NCBI RefSeq assembly: GCF_002995785.1
Contig: NZ_PVXO01000068.1
Span: 1 to 51,101 of the forward strand
Length of the DNA: 51,101 bases
Source of the DNA: Clostridium liquoris
Lineage (GTDB): Bacteria; Bacillota; Clostridia; Clostridiales; Clostridiaceae
Reading direction: 5' to 3'
Shown one piece after another: positions 1 through 8,224 of this stretch (the stretch's first letter is position 1; each line of letters opens with the position of its first letter). A program made the position numbers and the translations under genes. Below the pieces are notes generated by a model. That model did not search any database, was not told where the DNA came from, and worked only from the letters and a program-made list of their open reading frames with translations.

Positions 1-107
<107 letters not shown>

Positions 108-340
108 AAAAGTTTAATCAAAAATTGCCATAAGCTTCGCATTACTTCGTCATGTTGGCTTGCTCCGGTGCTCATTTACTGAAGTAAACTCCGCTCCTCA
201 CTGCACCACATTCCTTGTACTGCTTGTTTCTGTCAATTTTTTAGCTCATCGCTATTTTAACAGTTACCTGTTAAGAATTGACTGGTTTCTCTTCTCTGTT
301 TAATTTTCAAAGACCAACTGCTGCATCACACAGCTTTTAT
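108..340 (-). other. rRNA operon leader
   Basis: This is the transcribed leader between the rrn promoter and 16S. It contains a boxA-like antitermination motif (TGGTCTTTGAAAATTA on the minus strand, about 301-316) and a foldable segment around 155-215. That segment has a GTTTACT/AGTAAAT hairpin nested inside GGTGC/GCACC, and is probably a processing or antitermination structure. No protein gene is credible here: the small open frame at 278-478 overlaps the promoter and lacks a ribosome binding site. Confidence 0.6.
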
Positions 341-369
341 ATACTAACATATCTAAAATGTTTTGTCAA
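341..369 (-). promoter_or_regulatory. rrn P1 promoter
   Basis: Minus strand TTGACA (369-364), exactly 17 nt, then TAGTAT (346-341), with an A-rich UP-element-like stretch upstream (about 371-395). The spacing and the perfect -35 fit a strong sigma-A rRNA promoter. The transcript would carry a leader of about 225 nt before 16S. Confidence 0.8.
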
Positions 370-609
370 CATTTTTTCGTGTTATTATGTTTTGTGTTTG
401 CCGCCATATCATCTGACGACATTTGTTATTGTATCACATAGAATAGCTTGTACATTCTATCTATTTATCATTATTTAAGATTATCTCTTATATACTACTA
501 TATAATTTATATTCCTTTATGTTACGCATAATGACACACTAGAGTAAGTTTTCTTAATAATAACTTATACATTATTTTCAGATTTTTCAATAAATACTTG
601 CTAAATTAA

Positions 610-638
610 TTTACATATATTTAGAAAGAGGGTATAAT
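610..638 (+). promoter_or_regulatory. sigma-A promoter of the Cas6-like gene
   Basis: TTTACA (610-615), a 17-nt spacer, and a perfect TATAAT (633-638). It lies about 70 bp upstream of the start at 707, so this small gene has its own promoter, divergent from the rRNA operon. Confidence 0.65.
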
Positions 639-706
639 TATATTAAAACATTTATAGCTTTTAGAAATATAATTCTTATTAAAAATTAGAAAAGGTGGGG
701 TATTCT

Positions 707-1099
707 ATGATGAAAATAGTTATTTTTGAAAAAGGATCCTTAGATGGCTTACCTAATAATTATAGTGCTTACTTAGATTCCTTTATATGCAACTGTATAA
801 AAGCTGGGGACTGCAGACTTTCCTCTATTATAAGTAACTATACAAAGGACTATGATATCTCAAAACGTCCCTTCTATTTTTCTGAATTATATTCAAACTA
901 TTGTGATAATCCCTATGAAAATTTTTCCCCTTTGCCTACAGTAAGATTAACTTTTTCCTCTCCTTATGAGGAAATTATTGATGCTTTCTGTAAAGGAGTA
1001 AAGGGAAAAACCTTTGAAGTAAACAATATTAAGCTAAAAGTATTGGACATATTAGACATGAGAAATGAAGCTCGTGAAGAACTCTTTAGTCTAGCATAA
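707..1099 (+). CDS. stand-alone Cas6-like N-terminal (RAMP/ferredoxin-fold) domain protein
   Basis: 131 residues. ATG at 707 is chosen because AGGTGG lies 8 nt upstream; an in-frame GTG at 695 sits inside that ribosome binding site. The pattern resembles the N-terminal half of Cas6 CRISPR endoribonucleases: an LPxNYxxxLxSFI segment near residue 17, then RPFYFSEL (about residue 55), then PTVRLTFSSPYEEIIDAF and a final short strand pair FEVNNIKLKV. Cas6 proteins are normally about 220-250 residues with a glycine-rich C-terminal loop. Here the protein stops after the first domain, and no remnant of a second half is visible before the terminator at 1166. There is no CRISPR array or other cas gene in the window. 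Cas6 activity is not expected; an RNA-binding role is a guess. The gene is monocistronic, with its own promoter and terminator, so it looks maintained rather than decaying. It could also be an unrelated ferredoxin-like fold. Confidence 0.6.
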   Translation: MMKIVIFEKGSLDGLPNNYSAYLDSFICNCIKAGDCRLSSIISNYTKDYDISKRPFYFSELYSNYCDNPYENFSPLPTVRLTFSSPYEEIIDAFCKGVKGKTFEVNNIKLKVLDILDMRNEAREELFSLA

Positions 1100-1165
1100 T
1101 ATTCCAGTGAAAAGTTAAAAGTGAAAAATTATTGAAGCTATTTTTTACAAAGTTAAAAAAATAGC

Positions 1166-1192
1166 AAAAGCCTTGCAAAATGCAAGGCTTTT
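1166..1192. terminator. bidirectional intrinsic terminator
   Basis: Perfect 12-bp stem AAAAGCCTTGCA / TGCAAGGCTTTT with an AAA loop and T-rich flanks on both strands. It separates the Cas6-like gene from the convergent uppP. Confidence 0.85.
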
Positions 1193-1206
1193 AATTTTCC
1201 CTTAAC

Positions 1207-2022
1207 CTATAATTTAATTACATTGGAAAATGCCATAATAAGAAGTATAGTTCCTATAATTATTCTGTATATAGCAAATATTCTCATAGGCTTTTTTTGA
1301 AGGAATTTTATAAATCCCTCAATAACAACTAAAGATACAATAAACGCTACTACAAAGCCTATTATCAATGAAATTATTTGAATATTACTCATAATAAGTT
1401 GACTTTTAATTAACTTAAATCCTGAAGCACCTACCATCATTGGTATGGCTAAAAAGAAGGAGAACTCAGCCGCTGCCACTGTGGAAAGCCCTGCTATCCA
1501 TCCTCCCATTATAGTGGATGCAGACCTGGACATACCTGGCCATAAAGATAAACATTGAAATACACCTACAATTAATGATTGTCTCAACTTTATGTTATCT
1601 ACAGATTTAGTTTTATTTCCTCTTCTATATTTATTTTCAATTATTATCATTAAAATACCGCCTACTAAAAGTGCTGCTGCTACGGTAACAGGATTAAATA
1701 ATTTTGCATCTATAAAATCATTAAACAAAAATCCCAAAATAGCTGCTGGAAAAGCTGCTACAGCAATATTTATCCAAAACTTTAGACCTATTCTGTCCGG
1801 TACAAAAATATCTTTTACGCTTTTTACTAACTTGTCCCAATATAATACCACTACTGCTAGTATAGCGCCTAATTGAATAACTACTTCAAAAAGATTAGCA
1901 AACTCTCCTGTAAATCCAATTAAATTTCCTACAAGTATCATATGTCCTGTAGATGATACTGGCACAAATTCCGTTAGTCCTTCTACTATAGCTATTATAA
2001 TAGATTGAAGTATAAGTAACAT
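1207..2022 (-). CDS. uppP: undecaprenyl-diphosphatase
   Basis: 271 residues, the normal length for the UppP/BacA family. It removes a phosphate from undecaprenyl pyrophosphate to recycle the lipid carrier for peptidoglycan and other wall polymers, and confers bacitracin tolerance. Visible family signatures are EGLTEFVPVSSTGHM (residues about 15-29, with the catalytic Glu/His region) and PGMSRSAST (about 162-170). Several hydrophobic membrane segments follow, including SLIIGFVVAFIVSLVVIEGF near the C-terminus. The ATG at 2022 has only a GAGAGTGA-type ribosome site. It is transcribed leftward and ends at the shared terminator. Confidence 0.96.
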   Translation of the reverse strand: MLLILQSIIIAIVEGLTEFVPVSSTGHMILVGNLIGFTGEFANLFEVVIQLGAILAVVVLYWDKLVKSVKDIFVPDRIGLKFWINIAVAAFPAAILGFLFNDFIDAKLFNPVTVAAALLVGGILMIIIENKYRRGNKTKSVDNIKLRQSLIVGVFQCLSLWPGMSRSASTIMGGWIAGLSTVAAAEFSFFLAIPMMVGASGFKLIKSQLIMSNIQIISLIIGFVVAFIVSLVVIEGFIKFLQKKPMRIFAIYRIIIGTILLIMAFSNVIKL

Positions 2023-2072
2023 GGAATCACTCTCACTCTCTAAATTTTTTTAGCTGTCTTCCTTACATTTAA

Positions 2073-2091
2073 AAGGTTATAATGTAACCTT
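2073..2091 (-). terminator. weak hairpin downstream of the lipoprotein gene
   Basis: AAGGTTA / TAACCTT, a 7-bp stem with a 5-nt loop, sits between the end of the lipoprotein gene (2160) and the uppP start. On the minus strand it is followed by TT and then AAATG rather than a long T run, so termination would be inefficient at best. Confidence 0.35.
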
Positions 2092-2159
2092 ACTTTTCTA
2101 TTTATATGACAAACTACTTTCCCATTATACTATTTTTTTGTCCTTATAGAAACAGGAAT

Positions 2160-3275
2160 TTATTTTCTATATTCTATAGTTACTTCTCTTACAACACTTT
2201 TCTTATCTTCAGAGAGTCTAATATTGTTACTTCCATTGTTTAAAGTGAATGTGAAATATCTATTAACCTCTATCCAAGGCTTACCGTCAATACTTACATA
2301 ATATCCTTGCAGCATACCACTATCTTTAAAAACCGCACCATTTAACGCTATGTCCTTAGTATTTTCATTTTCATCGGATTTCTTCTTAGAAAAAATAAGA
2401 GTAACTTTTTTATCACTATTATCATTTTTATACTCTATTCTAGGACATTTATTAAATAAACTATTATTTTTAACAAAAATGGTTGGTCTTATTTGATTTC
2501 CCTCTATTCTTATTTCAGGTAAATCCTTATCCCTGCTATATGTAATAAATGAATTACTTTTAGGTGTTCCATATATATTATTATCTATTTCTATAGTATA
2601 GGAATAACAGTAAGGTTTTATCTTTTTAATATATTTTTTTACATTCTTTACTCCCTTTGTATTTACATTTTCAAGCCCTGTATCTAAAATCTCCACTGCA
2701 CTTAAAGGTTTCCCCCCTGCCTCCATATAGCAGTTATTCACTATATCTAACATGATCCATTTATTATATTTATCACTCCATATTTCACAAACTTTATAAT
2801 AGGAGTCCTTTCCATCCTTTTGACTATTTTTTATTCTAAATTCTCCCCTTCTAGCATATATTCCCAAAGATGCAGCACACTGGCTATATACAATGGAAAA
2901 ATCCTTATCTGAAAGAGTATTGTCATTTTCCGCTTCCTTTAATATACCTAAAGCATCTTCCTTAGTACTTATACTACTCTTACTATATTTCATTTTACTA
3001 TTTACCCAATTCATAAGCTTTACAGCCTTTTCAAAATCATCTTTGCTATCCTTAACTACATCACCTAGCTTATAATTATTCTTTAGCTGTTGTAATTTAG
3101 GGTTTTTATCGCTTTCATAATAAAATTGTATATTTTGTTCTTCATAATAATTATCCCACTTAGTTACCACCACCCCCTTTTTCACATCTTCTTCCTTACA
3201 TCCAGCAAAAATTGTGCATAATGTTACTAATATAATAAATAAACTAGTTTTTCTTATTAAACTCCTTTTGGGCAT
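2160..3275 (-). CDS. lipoprotein with degenerate transglutaminase-like domain
   Basis: 371 residues. The N-terminus is a lipoprotein signal (hydrophobic 9-22, lipobox FAGC with Cys26), so the protein should sit on the outer face of the membrane. Residues about 80-195 follow the bacterial transglutaminase-like pattern: LMNWV, a SLGIYARRG helix end, EIWSDKYNKWIMLD, then an extension around GGKPLSAVEI. However, the position of the catalytic Cys (about 17 residues before the LGI glycine) is L/S/D, and the His position four residues before EIWSD is Tyr160; only the Asp (D177) is kept. It is therefore probably a non-catalytic binding module. The C-terminal 170 residues are beta-rich and unidentified. 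Ribosome site AAGGGGGAA precedes the ATG at 3275. The domain assignment is inference from pattern. Confidence 0.65.
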   Translation of the reverse strand: MPKRSLIRKTSLFIILVTLCTIFAGCKEEDVKKGVVVTKWDNYYEEQNIQFYYESDKNPKLQQLKNNYKLGDVVKDSKDDFEKAVKLMNWVNSKMKYSKSSISTKEDALGILKEAENDNTLSDKDFSIVYSQCAASLGIYARRGEFRIKNSQKDGKDSYYKVCEIWSDKYNKWIMLDIVNNCYMEAGGKPLSAVEILDTGLENVNTKGVKNVKKYIKKIKPYCYSYTIEIDNNIYGTPKSNSFITYSRDKDLPEIRIEGNQIRPTIFVKNNSLFNKCPRIEYKNDNSDKKVTLIFSKKKSDENENTKDIALNGAVFKDSGMLQGYYVSIDGKPWIEVNRYFTFTLNNGSNNIRLSEDKKSVVREVTIEYRK

Positions 3276-3429
3276 AATTATTCCCCCTTATCAACTAACC
3301 TTATGCTAATTATATCGAAATCATATGCTAAAAATAAATACTATGAAAGATAAAATAGTGAAAAGCCTTACGAAAAAAGCGCAAAGCTTTCCAATTATTC
3401 ATTAATTGCCAACTTTTAGTTGTAAATTG

Positions 3430-4998
3430 CTAAACATTTGGCCCTGCCTGCACAATTTTCTCTGGCACATTTTTAAATTTCTTGAAGTTTTCTGTGAAGT
3501 TATTAGCAAGCTCTATTGCTTTTTCCCTATAAGCTTCTTTATCTTCCCAAGTATTTTCAGGATTTAAAAGTTCTTTTGGAACCCCTTCACACTCCTTTGG
3601 CATAAGTACTTTAAATATTGGATGCTCTTCAAACTCTACATTCTCCAATTTTCCCTCTAGGGCTGCACTTATCATAGCCCTTGTATAGGATAATTTTATT
3701 CTATCACCTTTACCATAGCCACCAAATAGCCATCCTGTATTTACTAAAAATACATTAGTGCCATGCTTTTCAATTCTTTCACCTAAAAGTTCTGCATATA
3801 CTGCAGGGTTCATTGGCATAAAAGGTTCTCCAAAACAAGCGGAGAATGTTGCTTTAGGCTCTGTTATACCTCTTTCTGTACCTGCCACCTTGCTTGTGTA
3901 TCCAGACATAAAATGATACATGGCTTGTTCCTTTGTAAGCTTTGATATTGGAGGCATTACTCCAAAGGCATCTGCTGTTAAAAATATTACTGTATGTGGT
4001 ATTTCACCTACTCCGCTTAATTCTGCATTATCTATATAATTTATAGGATAAGCTGCCCTGGTATTTTCTGTTATACTCTCATCATCATAATCTGTCTTTT
4101 TATTTTCATCCAATATTACATTTTCAAGCACTGTACCAAATCTTATAGCATCATAAATTTCTTTTTCTCTCTCCCTAGAAAGTTTTATGGTTTTAGCATA
4201 GCATCCTCCTTCAAAATTAAATACACCTTTTTCACACCAGCCATGCTCATCATCTCCAATAAGATTTCTATTAGGATCCGCCGATAAAGTAGTTTTTCCT
4301 GTGCCAGACAATCCAAAGAAGATAGCTGTATCTCCACTCTTTCCTATATTAGCAGAAGCATGCATTGGAAATACTCCTTTTTCAGGAAGCAAGAAGTTCA
4401 TTACAGTAAATACTGATTTTTTTATTTCTCCAGCATATTGAGTTCCACCTATTAATATTACTTTTTTATCAAAATTAATTATTACAAAAGCTTCAGAATT
4501 TACTCCATCTTCCTTTCCTCTGGCTTTAAACCCTGGAGCCGCAATAACTGTGAACTCAGCATTGAAATTATCTAACTCTTCTTTATTAGGTCTTATAAAT
4601 AATTGATGTGCGAATAAACATTCATAAGCATATTCACACACTACTCTAATTTGCAATGTATGCTCTCTCATTGCTCCTACAAAACCATCAAATATATATA
4701 AATCCTTATCCTTTAAATATTCCAATACCTGTTTATAAAGTGAATCAAAAACCTGTTCCTCTATAGGCTTATTTACCTTCCCCCAGTTTATCTTGCTTTC
4801 CGTATTCTTTTGCCTTACTATAAACCTATCCTCCGGTGATCTTCCTGTGTATTTCCCTGTATTAACTACAATAGCTCCGTTTTCACAAAGTACTCCTTCT
4901 CTTTTTTCCAATGCCTTTTCTACTAGAGTAGATACAGGAAGGTTTCTATACACATTCCTATAATCCTTTATGCCTAAGTACCCTAAATTTACGCACAT
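3430..4998 (-). CDS. pckA: phosphoenolpyruvate carboxykinase (ATP)
   Basis: 522 residues. It converts oxaloacetate plus ATP to PEP, CO2 and ADP at the gluconeogenic/anaplerotic node. Signatures are [14 protein letters not shown] near the N-terminus, the P-loop [16 protein letters not shown] with the following LIGDDEHGW, the [14 protein letters not shown] kinase-2-like segment, and ENTRAAYPI. Start chosen at ATG 4998, with TGGGGGGAT as ribosome site 9 nt upstream; an in-frame TTG at 5025 would read through that site. Length matches the ATP-dependent family (about 520-540). It is monocistronic by spacing. Confidence 0.97.
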   Translation of the reverse strand: MCVNLGYLGIKDYRNVYRNLPVSTLVEKALEKREGVLCENGAIVVNTGKYTGRSPEDRFIVRQKNTESKINWGKVNKPIEEQVFDSLYKQVLEYLKDKDLYIFDGFVGAMREHTLQIRVVCEYAYECLFAHQLFIRPNKEELDNFNAEFTVIAAPGFKARGKEDGVNSEAFVIINFDKKVILIGGTQYAGEIKKSVFTVMNFLLPEKGVFPMHASANIGKSGDTAIFFGLSGTGKTTLSADPNRNLIGDDEHGWCEKGVFNFEGGCYAKTIKLSREREKEIYDAIRFGTVLENVILDENKKTDYDDESITENTRAAYPINYIDNAELSGVGEIPHTVIFLTADAFGVMPPISKLTKEQAMYHFMSGYTSKVAGTERGITEPKATFSACFGEPFMPMNPAVYAELLGERIEKHGTNVFLVNTGWLFGGYGKGDRIKLSYTRAMISAALEGKLENVEFEEHPIFKVLMPKECEGVPKELLNPENTWEDKEAYREKAIELANNFTENFKKFKNVPEKIVQAGPNV

Positions 4999-5094
4999 AT
5001 CGATATCCCCCCAGATAATTTTCAAAATTTTCGGTTTATTTCTATTCTATAACATTTCTGTTAAAAAATAAAGTTAAAATTCTACCATAAAATA

Positions 5095-5122
5095 AAAATG
5101 AATAGCGCTGCACTATTCATTT
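5095..5122 (-). terminator. terminator of the TPR protein gene
   Basis: AAATGAATAG / CTATTCATTT, a 10-bp stem with a 7-nt loop. On the minus strand it is followed by TTATTTTA, placing it just past the stop of the gene at 5152. Confidence 0.7.
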
Positions 5123-5151
5123 TTTATTTATTCTTTGCCGTTGTAATGTTT

Positions 5152-6864
5152 CTAATAAAATAATATTAACTCAGGAATTTTTAATTTTTCATTTCCCTCA
5201 GATTTGCTATAGCTATCATAAAGTTTTTTAGATTTTTCATAGTTTTCTTTTATGGTCTTTCTAGTGTAATCATCCATAGTATTATCCATAGCCTTATAAG
5301 CCACCCCTAGATTATAAACCCCTCTTTGTAAATCCGCTGGAACCATTATATAATAGCATCCTGCATTATTTAACGTCAAAGGGTCATTTTTATCTGCATT
5401 ATAAGCAAATCTTATTTCCTCTATAGCATCATTTGTGTTACCTTGAAGGAAATATATTGTTCCTAAAGTTCTATGGTATTTAGGCACATCATTTCTTAAT
5501 TTTATACATTGTTTTAAAACCTTTATAGCTTCATCATCTTTTTTATTAGAAATGTATACTAAAGCTATATTATATTTAATTTCCACATCATTGGGTTTTA
5601 CTATTTCCGCAAATTTAAAGTATTCCAATGCTTTATTCATATTATCAGTAGTTGCATTATAATAATTAGCAATATTCAACATAGTATTATAGTTGTAAGG
5701 TTCTTTTAACATGGCTGTTCTAAAATAAGGTTCTGCTTCTATGCTCTTTCCCTTTTGTCTAAGTATTTCAGGCATTAAGAATCCATAGTTATCAGGGTAC
5801 TCTTGATTTTTATATAGGGATTTTGTGCAATACTCCTGGGCTTTGTCTAAATCTTTCTTATTAAGATAAAACCATGCTGCAGTATGCAATACTCTATAGT
5901 CATTACCATTTTCACTAAGAAGCTTATTTATAACTTCTTCAGCTTTATCCATTTGTTTATTATTTTCATAAATAGAGGCCTGTATTACATGCCCTTCTAT
6001 TTTGCCTATATCCTTATCCTTTATTGATTCCATAATTTTAGAGGCCTCATCTGAAGTATCTGATGACATAGAATATATTTTAGCCTCCCACATTTTATAG
6101 GCTATGTCTTGAGGATTTTTGGATGAAAGCTCATGAATATATTTAAGAAGCTTGTCCTTATCATACATAGCAATCTGCACTAATACGTCATATATTTTGT
6201 ACTCATCCTTATCTATATCCCAAGCCTTTCTAAGACTTTGAAAGCCCTTGTCCTTTTCTCCTATAACCATTAACATTCTTCCATACTCAGCCATATCATA
6301 AGATAATTTTTCATCCACAGGGTAGGAACTTAAAAGTTTATTAGCTTCTTCATATTTATTGTTAGCCATGTATACTGAAAACATGGTTTTTATTAAGCTC
6401 TTTTCCTTAGAATTATTTTTTAAGGCCTCTTCTCCATCCTTTAAAGCTCCCTTAAAATCCTTATTCATATATTCTGTAAAAATTATATAATTTAATACTT
6501 CTGGAGTTTTTTTATCTAGCCCTTTGCATTCATTAATATACTTTCTAGAATTTTCAATATCTCTCTTTACAGAATAAACTTGAGCAATCTTTGCCTTCCA
6601 TAATGGAGATTTATCCTTATTATAAAGTATATTATATTCTTCTATTGCTTTATCAAAATCTGCAGCATAAAAATACTGTTCTGCCTTATTAGAAGCTATA
6701 CTGTATTTATTTTTTGAAGTAATCTTATAACCTATTAATCCTCCTGCTACAGCTAAAGCTGCCAAAATACCCATAATAATATTTTTATTTTTACTTACAA
6801 AATTCTTATAATTGTTTTTTTTCTGCACACTAGTTATATTATTAGAAGTTTCTGCATTATTCAT
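5152..6864 (-). CDS. membrane-anchored tetratricopeptide-repeat protein
   Basis: 570 residues. A short polar N-terminus is followed by one membrane segment (residues about 28-47, IMGILAALAVAGGLIGYKI), and the rest is helical TPR material exposed outside or at the membrane face. Repeat signatures with the Ala/Tyr spacing recur, for example near residues 60-95, 325-360, 390-430 and 430-470 (VEIKYNIALVYISNKKDDEA). No enzymatic domain is visible, so a scaffold role is likely but the partner is unknown. Ribosome site TAGGAGGG is 5 nt from the ATG. It sits between pckA and a divergent cell-envelope operon, with a 184-bp divergent promoter region. Confidence 0.85.
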   Translation of the reverse strand: MNNAETSNNITSVQKKNNYKNFVSKNKNIIMGILAALAVAGGLIGYKITSKNKYSIASNKAEQYFYAADFDKAIEEYNILYNKDKSPLWKAKIAQVYSVKRDIENSRKYINECKGLDKKTPEVLNYIIFTEYMNKDFKGALKDGEEALKNNSKEKSLIKTMFSVYMANNKYEEANKLLSSYPVDEKLSYDMAEYGRMLMVIGEKDKGFQSLRKAWDIDKDEYKIYDVLVQIAMYDKDKLLKYIHELSSKNPQDIAYKMWEAKIYSMSSDTSDEASKIMESIKDKDIGKIEGHVIQASIYENNKQMDKAEEVINKLLSENGNDYRVLHTAAWFYLNKKDLDKAQEYCTKSLYKNQEYPDNYGFLMPEILRQKGKSIEAEPYFRTAMLKEPYNYNTMLNIANYYNATTDNMNKALEYFKFAEIVKPNDVEIKYNIALVYISNKKDDEAIKVLKQCIKLRNDVPKYHRTLGTIYFLQGNTNDAIEEIRFAYNADKNDPLTLNNAGCYYIMVPADLQRGVYNLGVAYKAMDNTMDDYTRKTIKENYEKSKKLYDSYSKSEGNEKLKIPELILFY

Positions 6865-6962
6865 GTTACCCTCCTAATCATTTTTTAAAATTAATACAAT
6901 ATTCTATGATTTTATCAGATATGGTAAAAAAAAGCTACAAGTTTTTTTCTATTAAAATATAT

Positions 6963-6990
6963 TTGAAAATACCCTATTATTAAGTATAAT
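6963..6990 (+). promoter_or_regulatory. promoter of the capA-murT-gatD-ltaS-like operon
   Basis: TTGAAA (6963-6968), a 16-nt spacer, TATAAT (6985-6990), about 60 bp upstream of the ATG at 7049. It is the only good sigma-A match in the divergent region in this direction. Confidence 0.55.
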
Positions 6991-7048
6991 TTAAAGTTAA
7001 GGGTATAAAATTAATAATTATAACTGTTAATTTTTAGGGGGGTTGATT

Positions 7049-8197
7049 ATGAGTAGAAAATTGAAATTTAACAGCAATGCGCTCTTATTTATACTATTGG
7101 GTTTACTTATTATGGCAGCTACAATCTGGTATGTAATATACTATTCTATAAACAATGCAGAAACTTCTACTAAAGATAAAGAAATTACCACATCAAAAGA
7201 TAAGCTTGAGAATAAAAACACTAAGAAAGCTGCAAAAAAAGATGGTTACTCTGAGGTACTTATAAGCTTTGGAGGGGATTCTACCATTGGCCATGATACT
7301 AAATTTGCCTTTGCAAATAGTCTTCCTGATGTTTTAAGCAAAAATAATAATGACTTTTCCTATTTTTACAAAAATGTAGCTTCAATATTTAAAAACGATG
7401 ATATATCTATTGTAAACTTAGAAACTGTCTTTACAAATTCAAAGGATAGAGCAGAAAAACAATTTAACTTTAAAGCAGATCCTTCCTATGCTCAAGCCTT
7501 ACCTTTAGGACACATAGAGGGAGTAGATATATCGAATAACCATATATATGATTATAAGCAAAAGGGATTTGATGATACCTTAGAAGCTCTTAAAACTAAT
7601 AATATAAATTATTTTGGAGAAGGTCATACATGGATTAAGGAGGTTAATGGCGTAAAATTTGCTTTCCTAGGCTACACTGGATATAATGACTATGCAGAAT
7701 TTAGGCAAAAACTAGAAAAGGACATAAAAAAGTTAAAAGATGAAGGCTGCATTGTTATAATAAATCTGCACTGGGGATCAGAAAACAGTTATTATCCCAC
7801 AGAAACTCAGGTAAACCTAGCTCACTTTGCCATAGATAAAGGAGCTGATTTAATTATAGGACATCATCCTCATGTAATACAGGGAATAGAACAATATAAT
7901 GGAAAGATAATATGTTATAGTTTGGGTAATTTCTGCTTTGGCGGGAACTTTAATCCAAAGGACAAGGATACTTTTATATTTCAAGCTAAATATAAACTTA
8001 AAAACGGAAAAGCTGAATCCTATGGTGTAAAAGTTATTCCGTGCAGTATTTCCTCTGTAAATTATATTAATGATTATTGTCCAACTCCATTACAAGGAGA
8101 AGAAAAAGAACGTGTTCTAAAAAAACTAAATGGGCTATCTAGCAAAGCAGGTTTTAAAATAACCGATGAATTTTATAATATAGATGTAAAAAATTAA
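7049..8197 (+). CDS. CapA-family metallophosphoesterase-like membrane protein
   Basis: 382 residues. ATG at 7049 is chosen because AGGGGGG is 6 nt upstream; the in-frame TTG at 7043 overlaps that site. One N-terminal membrane anchor (about residues 10-32) precedes a CapA/PGA-synthesis fold: ISFGGDSTIGH (metal site 1), SIVNLETVFTN, GVDISNNHIYDY, INLHWGSE, IIGHHPHVIQG and YSLGNFCFGG. The family contains poly-gamma-glutamate synthesis/anchoring proteins and wall-associated phosphoesterases. No capBCE partners are present here, so PGA synthesis itself is not supported. As first gene of an operon with murT, gatD and an LtaS-like enzyme, a role in wall polymer handling is the better inference. Confidence 0.88.
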   Translation: MSRKLKFNSNALLFILLGLLIMAATIWYVIYYSINNAETSTKDKEITTSKDKLENKNTKKAAKKDGYSEVLISFGGDSTIGHDTKFAFANSLPDVLSKNNNDFSYFYKNVASIFKNDDISIVNLETVFTNSKDRAEKQFNFKADPSYAQALPLGHIEGVDISNNHIYDYKQKGFDDTLEALKTNNINYFGEGHTWIKEVNGVKFAFLGYTGYNDYAEFRQKLEKDIKKLKDEGCIVIINLHWGSENSYYPTETQVNLAHFAIDKGADLIIGHHPHVIQGIEQYNGKIICYSLGNFCFGGNFNPKDKDTFIFQAKYKLKNGKAESYGVKVIPCSISSVNYINDYCPTPLQGEEKERVLKKLNGLSSKAGFKITDEFYNIDVKN

Positions 8198-8224
8198 TCT
8201 TTTGTATTATAATTATTAAATGTA

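Noticed and set aside
231-236. Second TTGACA on the minus strand in the rRNA leader
   Set aside because: At 17 nt only GAATGT is found, a poor -10; one strong promoter at 341-369 is sufficient.
278-478. 66-residue open frame in the rRNA leader
   Set aside because: It overlaps the rrn promoter, has no ribosome site and an unnatural composition (Cys, Tyr, Phe rich).
707-1099. CRISPR array partner of the Cas6-like gene
   Set aside because: No regular direct repeats with spacers were found nearby or elsewhere in the window; families A and B lack spacer-length regularity of CRISPR.
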